A DNA stretch of 64,000 bases. It comes from Phytopythium helicoides (Eukaryota; Oomycota; Peronosporomycetes; Pythiales; Pythiaceae). The stretch is taken from NCBI GenBank assembly GCA_024867545.1, contig JANFNE010000010.1, positions 1-64,000 of the forward strand, given 5' to 3'. The notes beneath the pieces were generated by a model. That model saw only the letters and a list, made by a program, of their open reading frames with translations, ran no database searches and was not told where the DNA came from. Within the stretch, counting starts at the first letter, position 1. Every line of letters starts with the position of its first letter. The translations under genes were made by a program, and so were the position numbers. This document shows, in pieces, positions 21,023 to 31,564 of this stretch.

Positions 21023-22526
21023 ATGAGCATGGAGATGGCGGCGGTGGCGGCGCCGGCGGCTGGCGCTCGCGCGACGACGGCGGAGCCCGCGGGGCCGCAG
21101 CTCGTGCCGGAGATGGCGCGGAAGATCGAGGAGAAGCCGCAGGTGGGCTCGCCGCCGCCGCTGGTGCGCCACACGCGGCGCTGCAACGGCCGCGAGGTGT
21201 GCAACTGTATGCTGCGCGTGGAGAGCGCGCTGTTCCACAAGAACCTGGCCGAAAAGGCCAGGAAGCGGCGCGTGGCGGTGGGCGCGGAGAGTCAATTGAC
21301 TGCTGGAGAACCCAGAGTAGGCGATGAAGAAAAAGCGGCCGAACAGCTCGAAGAGAAGCCCCACGGTGAGACGACGCCGCGCCGAACCAGCGCGCGCATG
21401 GCCAGCCGTGCGCGGAGGCTCCTGGAGGAAGAGGCGGCACTGGAAGCAGAGCAACACGTCGCCAAGAAGCAAAAGAACGGCAAGAAGAAGTCGCAGAAGA
21501 ATGATGCATCGAGCAAGCCGCGCCGAGCGGTGAAGCGGTACGTGCCCGTTACCAAGCTCTGCGAGTTTGACCACGGCACCAAGATGTACATCTTGTCATT
21601 CTTGACACCGGTGGAGCTCGCGATGGTTGGCATGGTAACGCACGCACTGCTCCAAGCAATGCCTCTGTATTGGATCTAAAAGTTTGCTTGCTCCTGCAGA
21701 CAAACAATGATTGGAAGGCCGAGGCAGAAATGACTGCGCAGTGGCGCACGTCCGAGTTTGTCAAGCTCGCGGCGGCCGGTGACCGACCCATTTTCAAATA
21801 CGAAAAGAAGGACGGCGAGCTCTGGTTTCGGTACATGCATATGCACATGAAATGCGTACGTATTGCTGTTCGTTTAGACTCCCCAACAGCCATCTCAAAC
21901 GCACGAACTGGTTTCTCCAGGTTTACAAGCTCTTCGTCTTCTACACCGGATACAAGACTGGTCAAATGCGCAAAGACTTTGCGCACTGGGCGTTCGGCGT
22001 GGTCGAATTCGATCCAAATCAGCCGCATCTGACCATTTTGCCCAACACGTGGAAGTTTCGCGGTCACGAGCCGTGGATCACGCTGCGCAACAATGGCAAG
22101 CATGGAGAGTGGCACCTTCGCAAGCAGTACAAGCCCGACAAGGCGTCGCAGCGCTTCATCGCTGATGTCAAAGACTGGGCGATTTCGTTGCGCCCCGGTT
22201 CGTTTCTCGCTATCGCGGTAGGTCCTGACAGAAACCTGCTTGCGTTGAATGGTTCGCTCTGACAGGTGTGTGCAGTATCAAAACGCAGGATCCACTGAAC
22301 CTGCGTGGTGGGAGGCGCAGGTGTGGTATGTCTGGCGGCAAGAGGGTCGGCATAGTGCGTTGTATTAGTTCCTTTTCTGTCGAAAACGAATTCGTTCTGA
22401 TTGTTATAACATCCAGAGCCCGCGATTGCGTACGATGCCGAGACGGATACCCAGTACGAAGTTGACCCAGAAAACCTTGTGGAGTACTTCCAGGTGAGAA
22501 TCTGGTGTTCTCGTACCAATCCGTGA
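21023..22526 (+). CDS. F-box-like protein with a C-terminal associated domain
   Basis: Five exons: 21023..21634, 21700..21855, 21921..22217, 22276..22345 and 22417..22526, with introns of 58-71 nt. The N-terminus is low in complexity with a small Cys cluster ('CNGREVCNCM') and basic coiled-coil stretches. An F-box-like segment, 'VTKLCEFDHGTKMYILSFLTPVELAMVGMV', is split by intron 1 and followed by 'TNNDWKAEAEMTAQW', the usual position of residues after an F-box. The C-terminal part has many aromatic residues ('NTWKFRGHEPWITL', 'AWWEAQVWYVW') and looks like a beta-sandwich substrate domain. It would recruit targets to an SCF ubiquitin ligase. After exon 5 the frame either stops at 22526 or is spliced again by a 41-nt intron to a stop near 22590. 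The F-box assignment comes from pattern and position. Confidence 0.6.
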
Positions 22527-22867
22527 CCCAGCAGCATGTAGCTCACAAACACGCTTGCGAGTATGCAGCGGAACCCGCTCCACGTTATTGATGTAACGAC
22601 GCCGAAGAGGAGGTTGTGCGGTGCCTGTTCTTCGAGCGAGAAGAGTTTCAAGTACTGCCATATCGACAAGGGTCATCCCATGCTGTAGTTTTTCGCTTGT
22701 GTACAATGTATCTATGGAATGGATTCACACAACGTGGCCACCAGCTTCTCGATCACGATGATATTAGACCACGCCACGCATGTCATATATAAACTGCCAC
22801 TACTACAGTCTGGCAAACCCAAGGAAAGGAGTTACCGCCAACAAACATCCAACCCGACGTCGGCCAC
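22527..22867. other. Convergent 3' spacer
   Basis: About 340 bp between the F-box-like gene and the ankyrin-PDZ gene, which converge. It must hold both 3' ends. I see no further gene; a possible last exon of the F-box-like gene would reach about 22590. Confidence 0.4.
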
Positions 22868-24997
22868 CTACACAGCAATCGCCGCCTGACGCCTAGGACC
22901 CGAAAGCTTGGATAGACCGGCGGCAAACAGGCTCTTCTTTTCTTTCGCGTTCCCACGGCGGAACCGCAGAACAAGAGGCCTTCGCGCTTCGTTGAGTTCC
23001 CACAGCGTGTGTTTGAGACCGGCATGCTCAATGTTGGCGTTGCCGATAGCAACGAGGCAATCCCCAGGGTTGACGGCGGCCGACTGTCCCTGGCTGCGCC
23101 GAACGATGAGCTGAGTCGAACGCATCAACTTCTTTTTCTTCTTTCCCGACGATGGGTCCGCGCGAGGCTCAAGATGGAGACCGATAGGCCCATCGCGCTT
23201 GATCACAATCTGGTACTCGTTCGCCTTGGCCGACTTGAGGGTCGAGACACTGACGATACTCATCGCGGCCGTCTTGTAGACGCCCGTAATACTGTTGATA
23301 GCTGGGTGATCGGCGATCTCGGCATTCGTGATCGTTTCATCCGATGAGAACTCGCTGCTATCCTCTTCTTCTACGTCCTCTTCCTCGTCAGTACCTTCGC
23401 GAGAGCTCTCCTTGCGCTCACGACTGCAAACAAGTTCACATCGCGCTATTAGACGACTGTACCATCTTGTCAGATTACAAGGACACAAAGCACTTACCCA
23501 GTGGATGCGAGTCGCCTAGCACCAGGGTCAGCCTTCTCTGACTTGGGTGCCTCACGAGATGACTGCGACAAGTTACTTGCCTTCCTGCTCCACAAAACAA
23601 CCAGCAGCTTGATTAGTTTCGGTCCGACGCCAAAAAGATCGCAGACTATGGACTTACTTTGCCGTGCGAGTCGAGCGAAGTTGCTTCAGTACCAGATCGT
23701 TGACACTACCAACCGAAACAGTTGTGCCTGTGTCCAGGTTCTTGACGCATAGGTTCTTCTCGGCAACCTCAGGGGGGATCTGCACCGGCGTCGGCTCGTA
23801 CTTCTCGTAGAAAATGCGGTAGAGCGACGGTCGGTCCAGCGTCTCCGAGTCGAGTGTGATGGTGCCAACCTCGCCTGGAGGGATGCTGAACGTCTTAGAA
23901 ACTTGTAGCCAGAGAGCCACATCCGAGTTGATATCAACCACTCGGACACGGTCAAGTGGGCTGTGGCCTGTCGGTGCCTGGAAGGTCACCTTGAGTGGCT
24001 TGCCGAGGTCAGCATGCGACTTGCACTTGACGCTGTAGCCAGACTTCTCGGCATTCTTGCGGAAAAACTCCCAGCACTCGCGCACATTTTGCTCGTGCTG
24101 GAGCTGCTCCGTGTGCTGCAGCAGACTCTTGGCACGCGAAACCTTCGGGATGATAAAGTCTTCTGGACCATAGCCGTACGGATTGAACTCGATGCGCGCG
24201 CCACTGTTAGCATGGAAAGTCCGTCAGAACACGCGCACACGTGGATCTACTCGCCACACGCAAGCGACTCACCGTCGAATGAGCTCGGTCGCAACGTCGA
24301 GCGCACCACTCGCGCACGCGTAGTGGAGACAGCTCCAGCCGAGCTGGTCGGCGTGGTTGATATCGCAGCCAGCGTCCGCGAGGATGATGGCGATCTCGAG
24401 CCTCGCGTCCGTGTCACAGCGCGAGGCGAGCATGAGCAGGTTGCGCTGACGCGAGTCAATGTAGTGCACCTGCACGCCGCGCTCGATGGCAACCTTGACG
24501 CCCTCGACCGAGCCGACGCGCACGGCGTGCAGCAGCGTCTGCAGCAGCGCCGCCTTGACGAGGCGCGTGACGCGCGTGTTGGAGTGCATGACGCGCCCTC
24601 TCCAGCTGCGCGGGGTGAGCGGCACGAACGGCTTGGTGCTCTTTGGCAGTCCGGCCGAGAACGATCCTCTGGGCGGGGATGAGCGCGCGCTCGGGACGCT
24701 GATGCTGGCGGGCGGCGCGCTGTTCTGCTTCTCCTCTTCCTCCTCCTCGAGCTCTCTGGGCAGCGCTCGCTTGGGCGTCGGGTCCGCCGTCGTCTCCTGC
24801 TCCTTCTCGCTGTGCCGAGGCGTCGTGTCCTCCACCACCTCGACCGCCTCTTCCTCTGGCAGCTGTTGCTCCTGCTGCTGCGCCTCCGGCTGGGGCTCCT
24901 CCGCCTTCGGACTGCGCTCGACTCGCGCGCTTCGGCTCGCGGCCGCTGGGCTCTCGCTGCCTTGTGCGTGCGGCTGAGCCGGCTCCGTTGTCGCCAT
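22868..24997 (-). CDS. Ankyrin-repeat protein with C-terminal PDZ domain
   Basis: Four exons: 24997..24273, 24203..23658, 23584..23498 and 23423..22868; introns are 69, 73 and 74 nt with canonical borders and consistent phase. The protein is about 637 residues. Residues 1-130 are Pro/Glu/Ser-rich. Two to three ankyrin repeats follow ('LLHAVRVGSVEGVKVAIERGV', 'NLLMLASRCDTDARLEIAIILADAG', 'GWSCLHYACASGALDVATELI'). A helical linker and a beta-rich region come next ('DRVRVVDINSDVALWLQVSK', 'PPGEVGTITLD') that I cannot name. The last 120 residues are a PDZ domain, with 'GPIGLHLEP' as carboxylate loop and 'VNPGDCLVAIGN' as core. This suggests a scaffold linking membrane or cytoskeletal partners; the ligands are unknown. 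It shares a divergent intergenic region with a PX protein. Confidence 0.75.
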
Positions 24998-25851
24998 CCT
25001 GGATGGAAAGTCCGGTCGTGGCCGAGAAAGTGCGGCGCGGATCGAGCGGATCGAGGGACAGCGAAAATCCAGCGCCTTTGCGGGCGAGAGGCGCTGCTAC
25101 AGAGGCGCTGCTACAGAGGCGCGGGAGTACCGTACGCGTAGCGGCGCGGGCGGATCGATCGACAGAGAGCGCGAGTGGGGGACGCCACCAGCAGCTCCTT
25201 GGAGGCGAGCGCTAGCGATCGACGACGCTTTGGGCGGGCTTGCTTCTAGATGACAAAAACAAAACCGACAAACCCGCTCTATGCGCGGTACAGTAGGCGT
25301 TCGTGTGGGGCACACGAAATGAGGAGGCATACAAAACCCTAGAGAGCGATTGAACCCATCCAGCTGGCACGAAAGAATGGACTGCGTTGCAGAATCGAAC
25401 TGTGCCAGGGCATTGCCCATCTCATCGCGATCATCCTCTTTTTGTAGGAGCAGAGAAGGCGACCTGCCAAACTGACTGAAGATGCAGATGACGGCGCCGT
25501 CGAGTCGTGGCAAGTCCCGATCCATCCATCCGCGTCATATCCGCGTCATGTTCAGCCATCCGCGTTGGTGGTGAGCCTTCCTTGCGTCGAGGACCCTGGA
25601 ACGACAGCGTTGAGTTCCAGTACGTGCGTCGCCGCCTGATAACCTCCGTCTTCAACGTGCCCTATCAATAGCGTCCCGAGCCTGCCGTAGCACTCGCGTG
25701 CCAAACGTCCTCGACGCTCGAGTCGCGAGGCATCAATCGCGTCTTACCGCTGCGTATTCTTAGAAATGGCCCGTGTCACGGCCGAGAGTATCCTTTGACT
25801 GGTGGATCCTCAGTTTTTGATTGTCCGAGAGCGACCCGAAAACGCGCCGAT
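24998..25851. other. Divergent intergenic region
   Basis: About 850 bp between the ankyrin-PDZ start and the PX gene start. Both promoters should lie here. It carries a 14-bp tandem repeat (annotated separately). No open frame shows coding support. Confidence 0.45.
25088..25115. repeat. 14-bp tandem repeat, two copies
   Basis: GAGGCGCTGCTACA occurs twice head to tail at 25088-25101 and 25102-25115, followed by a partial third copy. It lies about 100 bp upstream of the ankyrin-PDZ start codon and may be in its 5' leader. Confidence 0.6.
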
Positions 25852-26754
25852 ATGCACGTGAACGACGAGGACGACAGCTTCTCGCTCATCACGTGCGGCC
25901 CAGGCAGCCTCACACCAAAGCTTCTTGTCGGCATTGTCGATGTCAAGGAGACACCGCGCGGCGCCACCACCTACGTGCTGCGCTGCTCGGTGGTCAAGTC
26001 GGACCTCGAGTGGCTCGTCGAGCGCCGCTATTCCGAGTTTGCCGAGGTGCGTCAGACACTGCACGACTTCTTCGCGGCCACGCGTGTGTTCCAGTGCTTT
26101 GGCTGCCGCTGGTTTGCGCAGGCCCTGCGCTTCTTCCGCTTTCCGCGCCGCCGCATGCTGACTTCGCGCAGCAGGCGAAGTATCCGCAAGCGTAAGATCG
26201 AGCTCCACCAGTTTGCTTGCCTTCTGGCTGCGCACACGTTTTCTGCAGTACCAAAGTGTACCCGGTGCAGCCAGCGCATCTTTGGCCAAGTGCGAGACTT
26301 CTTCTCGCTCGGCGCCAATGTATCGCACCCGTCGAGTGCTGCAGCCATCGCCCAGGCGTTGCAGCCTCAAAAGTTTGCACCTATCTCGGACCCGAGCAAG
26401 AGCAAGCTCGAGTTCCGGCGCCGGCAAGGGATCTGGAAGGTGGTCCAAGCCGAGAAACCTGTGCTCTCGAAGCGCTGCGAATACCCAAAGCAAGCCCAAG
26501 AGGCGAGTTCATCGCAGCCAAAAGTCGAGCTCATCCAGCCCAATGCTCCTCGAGAAGGCAGAGCCGTGAATTTGCTGCGAAGCTCTAGCATTGAGAGCAG
26601 CGCTCCGATCGGGAGTGACAGCAACGGCGGCCAACGCACTGGAGGAGGCTCACTGCAGCTGCCTGCTCTATCAAGGCATCCGCACGGACTCCACTCGCAA
26701 CGAGCGCTGGAGCCGCTCCCTCCAGCGCTGCTATTCCCGAGCCTGCTACTCTAG
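25852..26754 (+). CDS. PX-domain protein with paired CxxC motifs
   Basis: One exon of 300 residues from the first in-frame ATG. A PX (phox homology) domain covers about residues 20-150: 'VERRYSEFAEVRQ' is the phosphoinositide-binding RRYSxF motif, 'FFRFPRRR' stands where PX domains have a PxxP or basic loop, and a helical end follows. PX domains bind phosphatidylinositol 3-phosphate and similar lipids on endosomes. Two CxxC motifs flank the basic loop (C82/C85 and C136/C139, 50 residues apart) and look able to bind zinc. The same arrangement is found in the second PX gene of this window at 59272. The C-terminal half is polar and disordered. An upstream non-ATG extension of the frame to 25795 was not used. 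There are no membrane segments. Confidence 0.75.
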   Translation: MHVNDEDDSFSLITCGPGSLTPKLLVGIVDVKETPRGATTYVLRCSVVKSDLEWLVERRYSEFAEVRQTLHDFFAATRVFQCFGCRWFAQALRFFRFPRRRMLTSRSRRSIRKRKIELHQFACLLAAHTFSAVPKCTRCSQRIFGQVRDFFSLGANVSHPSSAAAIAQALQPQKFAPISDPSKSKLEFRRRQGIWKVVQAEKPVLSKRCEYPKQAQEASSSQPKVELIQPNAPREGRAVNLLRSSSIESSAPIGSDSNGGQRTGGGSLQLPALSRHPHGLHSQRALEPLPPALLFPSLLL

Positions 26755-26912
26755 CTCCCGTTCATTGCTTAAATATATTATGAGAGCTTGCTGACAGAAC
26801 AGCTTGACCACGTTGAAGTGGAAGTGCCAAAGTGTAGCCATACGTACCGTTACCATACCGGTACGGTACCGTGGGATTGGATGACAATGCGCCAAATTGA
26901 CCACCAATCGTC
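26755..26912. promoter_or_regulatory. Short promoter of WDR6 with TACCGGTA palindrome and ATTGG
   Basis: The 158-bp spacer between the PX gene and the WDR6-like gene holds TACCGGTA at 26856-26863, directly followed by CGGTACC, and then GGATTGGA about 40 bp before the ATG. A palindrome next to a CCAAT box close to the start suggests promoter function, but there is no direct proof. Confidence 0.4.
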
Positions 26913-29900
26913 ATGGCGCCTACCGCAAGCAAGCGCGCGTTCCTTGGCGCCGTGACGCTGCTGCGCTTCTCCTCTAGCGGCGCGCTGCTCTACGTGGGCG
27001 TTGGTCCCTCGTTGTTCGTGTATGACGTGGTCTCGGGCGTGCTGCTATGCGAGCGCTTGGCGCTTTCGCGCGGGATTCTGCACGGCTCCGACGTCACGGA
27101 GGATGGAAGCGTCGGGGCGTTCTTTGGCCAGAAGCGCGTTGGGTGCTTCGAAAAGCTTCCTCAACAAGCACAAGATGTGAAGGAAGGTTTTCTGGCGCCG
27201 ATTGGCAAGCAGCGTGTATTCCGGGACTGGGTGTTCGACGTGCGAGCGCTGTCAGAGGACAAGCTGCGCCTCGCTGTGGGCTTTGCGCACAACTTTGTGC
27301 AGATCTGGGACCCACTTGACAACCGCATCGAGCGTACGGTGCAATGTGGGGAGCGATGTATCCTTTACTCGTTGGCGTTCCATGGTCGCGCGCTGGACGA
27401 GCTCGTGGTGGCTGCAGGCACGGTCTTCCAGCACATCTTGTTGTGGAACCCTGTTGGCAGCGACGAGTCGGAGGTTGCGATGCCTGCACAGCGACTGCAC
27501 GCACACGACGGTGTCATCTTCAAGCTCACGTGGTCTACAGATGCGAGGCAGCTTGCCTCTGTGTCTGACGACCGCACTGTACAACTCTGGTCAAATGCCA
27601 GCCCATCAGAGGAGCACTATGCGAAGCCACTGGGCCGCGACAAGCTGCTTGCAACTCCTTTCGCCCCTGTTTTTCGGTCGTGGGGCCACAGTGCTCGCGT
27701 GTGGGATGTTCAGTTTTGTGGCTCCGATCGACTGGCGACCGCAAGTGAGGATGGCGTTTGCAAGGTATGGAGCGTGGAGGGTGAGTGCCTTGCGTCGCTC
27801 ACAGGCCACGTGGGAAAGCATGTGTGGCGTGTCGCCGTTCAACAGCCTGCGAATCCATCTACGAGTGCTCTCATTGCTACTGGGGGTGGTGATGGAGCTG
27901 TCAAGCTGTGGGATGTGGAGCAGCAAATCTGGGCAACAACTACTGCAACATTCGAGAGCCCGGATGTGGCATCCATTCACGGTCACTCGCGCACTATCTC
28001 TATTTCTCAATCAAAAGTTGCTGGGGAAGTGAACGCGAAAGGGAAGGGTGCAACCAACAGCATCCGCAATATTTTGGTGAATCCAAAAGATGGCGGAGCC
28101 ACAGCATTCGTCGCCACGGAGCATGGGGAGTTCTTTCGAGTGTCTCTGGACTCTGGCGAGTGGACTCGCTTCTTCGTTATCCCTGCACGTGAAGCCAACG
28201 AAAACGGAGGATTTGGTGGGCTTTCCACTTGTTCACTCAGCAAGAATGGCCAATTCCTGGTAGGTGGTGATGTGGCAGGACGCGTTCTCGTGGTTGACAC
28301 CGCTACTGGCGAGGTTCTCTTTTCATGGGTGGCACACGAGCGTTCACGTATCATGAAGATCTGGTGGCTTGACGATGATACTGTCTTCACCGGCAGCGCG
28401 GACGGAATGTTGAAAGAGTGGAAGCCAACAGGCGACGTCTCGGCGCTTGACGGCATGACGCATATTGCAAGCTTCAAGTGCCCAGGTCGATGCTCCGCGA
28501 CGTCTCTTGTTGTGCTGGATCTGGCGAACATAGCAGCTCGATCTGTCATTTGCGGGGATGGTCGCGGCAGCATTTTCGTGTTTCATAGCGTACCTTCGAC
28601 GAGTTCAGGCAAAACCAAGCCACTAGCGCCGGTCGAGATTCGAAAGGCTGTTCATGGGCGGGAGCAAGTATCGACCCTGCTGCTGGACACTTCGTCACGT
28701 CTCGATCATCTTCGACTGTTATCTGGTGGGCACGACGGTTCAATCTGCTCGTTCCTTGTCAATGTCGACCACGCTGGCACTCCATCACTTCGTCTTGTTG
28801 CTCGAGATGCCGTCAAGGGACTTGCAACAGTTAAAGAGTTGAGCTGGTTCTCTCCTCCTGGATCAAACCATCGAGAGCTTCTGGTTTTCGGCTTCCACGC
28901 TGCTAATGCAGTGCTGTACAACTTTTCTGCGCAGTACCGCGTGTTCAACCTCTCGTGTGGTGGATGGAGACGCCCTCATGGACTTTTGTTGAAACCAGAA
29001 GTCTCCTCGACGGCGCTTCCATCTCACTCATTCGTGTTCACTCCACCGACTCCTCTGAAAGGCAATTTAGGTGTGAACATCACTGTGCACTCGTCTGAGG
29101 CATCAAACCTTGCTAATTTCAAGCGCTCCTCGCTACATGATCACTTCCACGGCAAGATGACGACTTGCGTTGCGTTTGTAGACAGTCAACGCATTGTAAC
29201 AGCGGCTGAAGATAACAGTTTGATGCTCCACACCCGCCGCGATGAAGATGATAGGTGGACTAGCGTGTCGTCGGGGGTGGCTCACACGACCACCGTTCGT
29301 GCTTTGGTGTCTTTCCGGGGCTCAAACGGCGAGACATTGTTGGTCTCGGGCGGCGGGAAGCAGCGTGTTAATGTGTGGCGTGTAGCTGACGCTGGCGAAG
29401 CTACCGCAAATGTTCTCCAATTCGTCTGCGGTCACGAGCCAAGTGGTGCTGTTCAAGATCACCGAATTTTGTGTCTTACCACTTTCGGTGTCAGTATCGA
29501 CAAGTTCCGGCTGGTAGCGGGCGGGAACTCAGAAGGTGGGATTCCTTTGCTGCTTGTCGATGCAGAGAATGAGTCGGTCGCTCAAATTGGCGAATTAACG
29601 CTGCCTTCCAAGAAACCCATCCTGTCTTGTGTCGGTGTCCAGCGCAAAATCGACGGCAACAGGGAAGTGTCGCTGTTGGCAGTCGGGTCAACTGATGGAT
29701 TGGTGTCCCTTTTCAACCTCAGTAGCTGGATGGAGGAGCTTCAGCACGTACTCACGTCTGGTGAAGGCATTGGTGATCGCCTCAAATCGTCTGCGAGTGA
29801 TCTTCAGCCTGCAAGTAGCTTCCTGGCACATGACATGGGAGTCAACTGCATGTGTGCGGCCGAGTCGGATAGTTTTCAGTCATTTGTGTCCCTTTTGAGC

Positions 29901-30221
29901 GGCGGCGATGACCAAAACCTGCGTCTAAGTGACATCAACCTGTCGACATGGACTCTTGAGCGCAATATCTCGGTTACAAACGCGTCTGGATCAGCTATCA
30001 AGGCTGTTGCAAGCACAGGTGATGCAGTCTATATTGGAGGATACGATCAGCGTGTCAGCATGTTCCGCATTTCGCGAAATGAAGAAGTTCCAGCTCTTGA
30101 GTGGCAGTGCTCTGCGTTCTCAGAATGTGCAGACATTGCGGACGTGGCAATTCAGCCGGGAAGTGCCAAGACAGTGGTGGTTGTGGGCCAAGGTCTTCAG
30201 ACCATTTCATTCGGGTATTAG
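26913..30221 (+). CDS. WDR6: WDR6/Trm734-like WD40 protein
   Basis: A single exon of 1,102 residues made of many WD40 repeats. The N-terminal propeller contains 'AHDGVIFKLTWSTDARQLASVSDDRTVQLW', and then 'WGHSARVWDVQFCGSDRLATASEDGVCKVW' with 'GECLASLTGHVG'. This is the arrangement seen in WDR6 (yeast Rtt10/Trm734), including the H-x-GVIF and GHSARVW signatures. Later repeats are weaker, as in the family, which has three propellers. Trm734/WDR6 partners Trm7/FTSJ1 to 2'-O-methylate the wobble position 34 of certain tRNAs in the cytoplasm. Length fits (human WDR6 about 1,120). It lies 158 bp after the PX gene on the same strand and converges on ATG8. The frame is intact over 3.3 kb. The alternative is another large WD40 protein, but the motifs favour WDR6. 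Confidence 0.78.
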   Translation: MAPTASKRAFLGAVTLLRFSSSGALLYVGVGPSLFVYDVVSGVLLCERLALSRGILHGSDVTEDGSVGAFFGQKRVGCFEKLPQQAQDVKEGFLAPIGKQRVFRDWVFDVRALSEDKLRLAVGFAHNFVQIWDPLDNRIERTVQCGERCILYSLAFHGRALDELVVAAGTVFQHILLWNPVGSDESEVAMPAQRLHAHDGVIFKLTWSTDARQLASVSDDRTVQLWSNASPSEEHYAKPLGRDKLLATPFAPVFRSWGHSARVWDVQFCGSDRLATASEDGVCKVWSVEGECLASLTGHVGKHVWRVAVQQPANPSTSALIATGGGDGAVKLWDVEQQIWATTTATFESPDVASIHGHSRTISISQSKVAGEVNAKGKGATNSIRNILVNPKDGGATAFVATEHGEFFRVSLDSGEWTRFFVIPAREANENGGFGGLSTCSLSKNGQFLVGGDVAGRVLVVDTATGEVLFSWVAHERSRIMKIWWLDDDTVFTGSADGMLKEWKPTGDVSALDGMTHIASFKCPGRCSATSLVVLDLANIAARSVICGDGRGSIFVFHSVPSTSSGKTKPLAPVEIRKAVHGREQVSTLLLDTSSRLDHLRLLSGGHDGSICSFLVNVDHAGTPSLRLVARDAVKGLATVKELSWFSPPGSNHRELLVFGFHAANAVLYNFSAQYRVFNLSCGGWRRPHGLLLKPEVSSTALPSHSFVFTPPTPLKGNLGVNITVHSSEASNLANFKRSSLHDHFHGKMTTCVAFVDSQRIVTAAEDNSLMLHTRRDEDDRWTSVSSGVAHTTTVRALVSFRGSNGETLLVSGGGKQRVNVWRVADAGEATANVLQFVCGHEPSGAVQDHRILCLTTFGVSIDKFRLVAGGNSEGGIPLLLVDAENESVAQIGELTLPSKKPILSCVGVQRKIDGNREVSLLAVGSTDGLVSLFNLSSWMEELQHVLTSGEGIGDRLKSSASDLQPASSFLAHDMGVNCMCAAESDSFQSFVSLLSGGDDQNLRLSDINLSTWTLERNISVTNASGSAIKAVASTGDAVYIGGYDQRVSMFRISRNEEVPALEWQCSAFSECADIADVAIQPGSAKTVVVVGQGLQTISFGY

Positions 30222-30859
30222 AGCAACATCAACCTTAAGATTGCAAAAAAAGCATTCTTGCCTCCGATTTCCAATACGTAACGTCTCACACAGCGCTTCG
30301 TGCTTCAACGACTGGCTGCTCAACAACAAATCTGTTTTGTTGGATCCATTGGAGTCTAGATGTGCCCAGCAAGCGCGCGGTGCTGCTACGGCTTCAACCG
30401 AGTGCTAGACTAACCAACACTTCGTTTTCAGCTACTCCTGCCCGTTCGCGCTTTGCTGAATGAATGAATGCTTGCATGACATGAGCTCAGCGAGAAAAAC
30501 GGCTCAAGCGAGCAGCACGGTCCGTCGACAGAGGCAGCAGCCTCCTAGAAGGAATCCCTACGTAGATGACAGGCACAGCACATTCCAGTTTTACCAGCAC
30601 AAGAACACGAGTGACACACACAAAGCGGCAAATACGTTGGCTGCAATTTCAACTTCCCTCCTGACCTCGCAAGTCGTCCGTACACTCACTGCTTGCCTGC
30701 ACTCGACTTACAAAGTCGCCACCGCAACCGTTGCCACGATCTCGGGTTGCGAGCTGCTTGGCTGGCAGGAGGTAGTGCGTCCGCGCGCCGAAAAAGAGAA
30801 AAAAAAATGTAGAGAACTTCAAAATACGCCCGGCTGGCTGCCACCGACTGGGCGGTGAC
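30222..30859. other. Convergent spacer between WDR6 and ATG8
   Basis: About 640 bp with no supported gene. Both flanking genes point into it, so it must hold both 3' untranslated ends. It is unusually long for a tail-to-tail gap in this window. Confidence 0.4.

Positions 30860-31564
<705 letters not shown>

Noticed and set aside
20909..21574. Upstream part of a 365-codon minus-strand frame that includes HisRS exon 1
   Set aside because: The segment above 20908 is antisense to the F-box-like gene and has no synthetase homology; HisRS starts at 20908 or just inside.
27202..28032. 276-codon plus-strand frame inside WDR6
   Set aside because: Out of frame with the WD40 protein; the WDR6 frame runs uninterrupted for 1,102 codons with repeat motifs.
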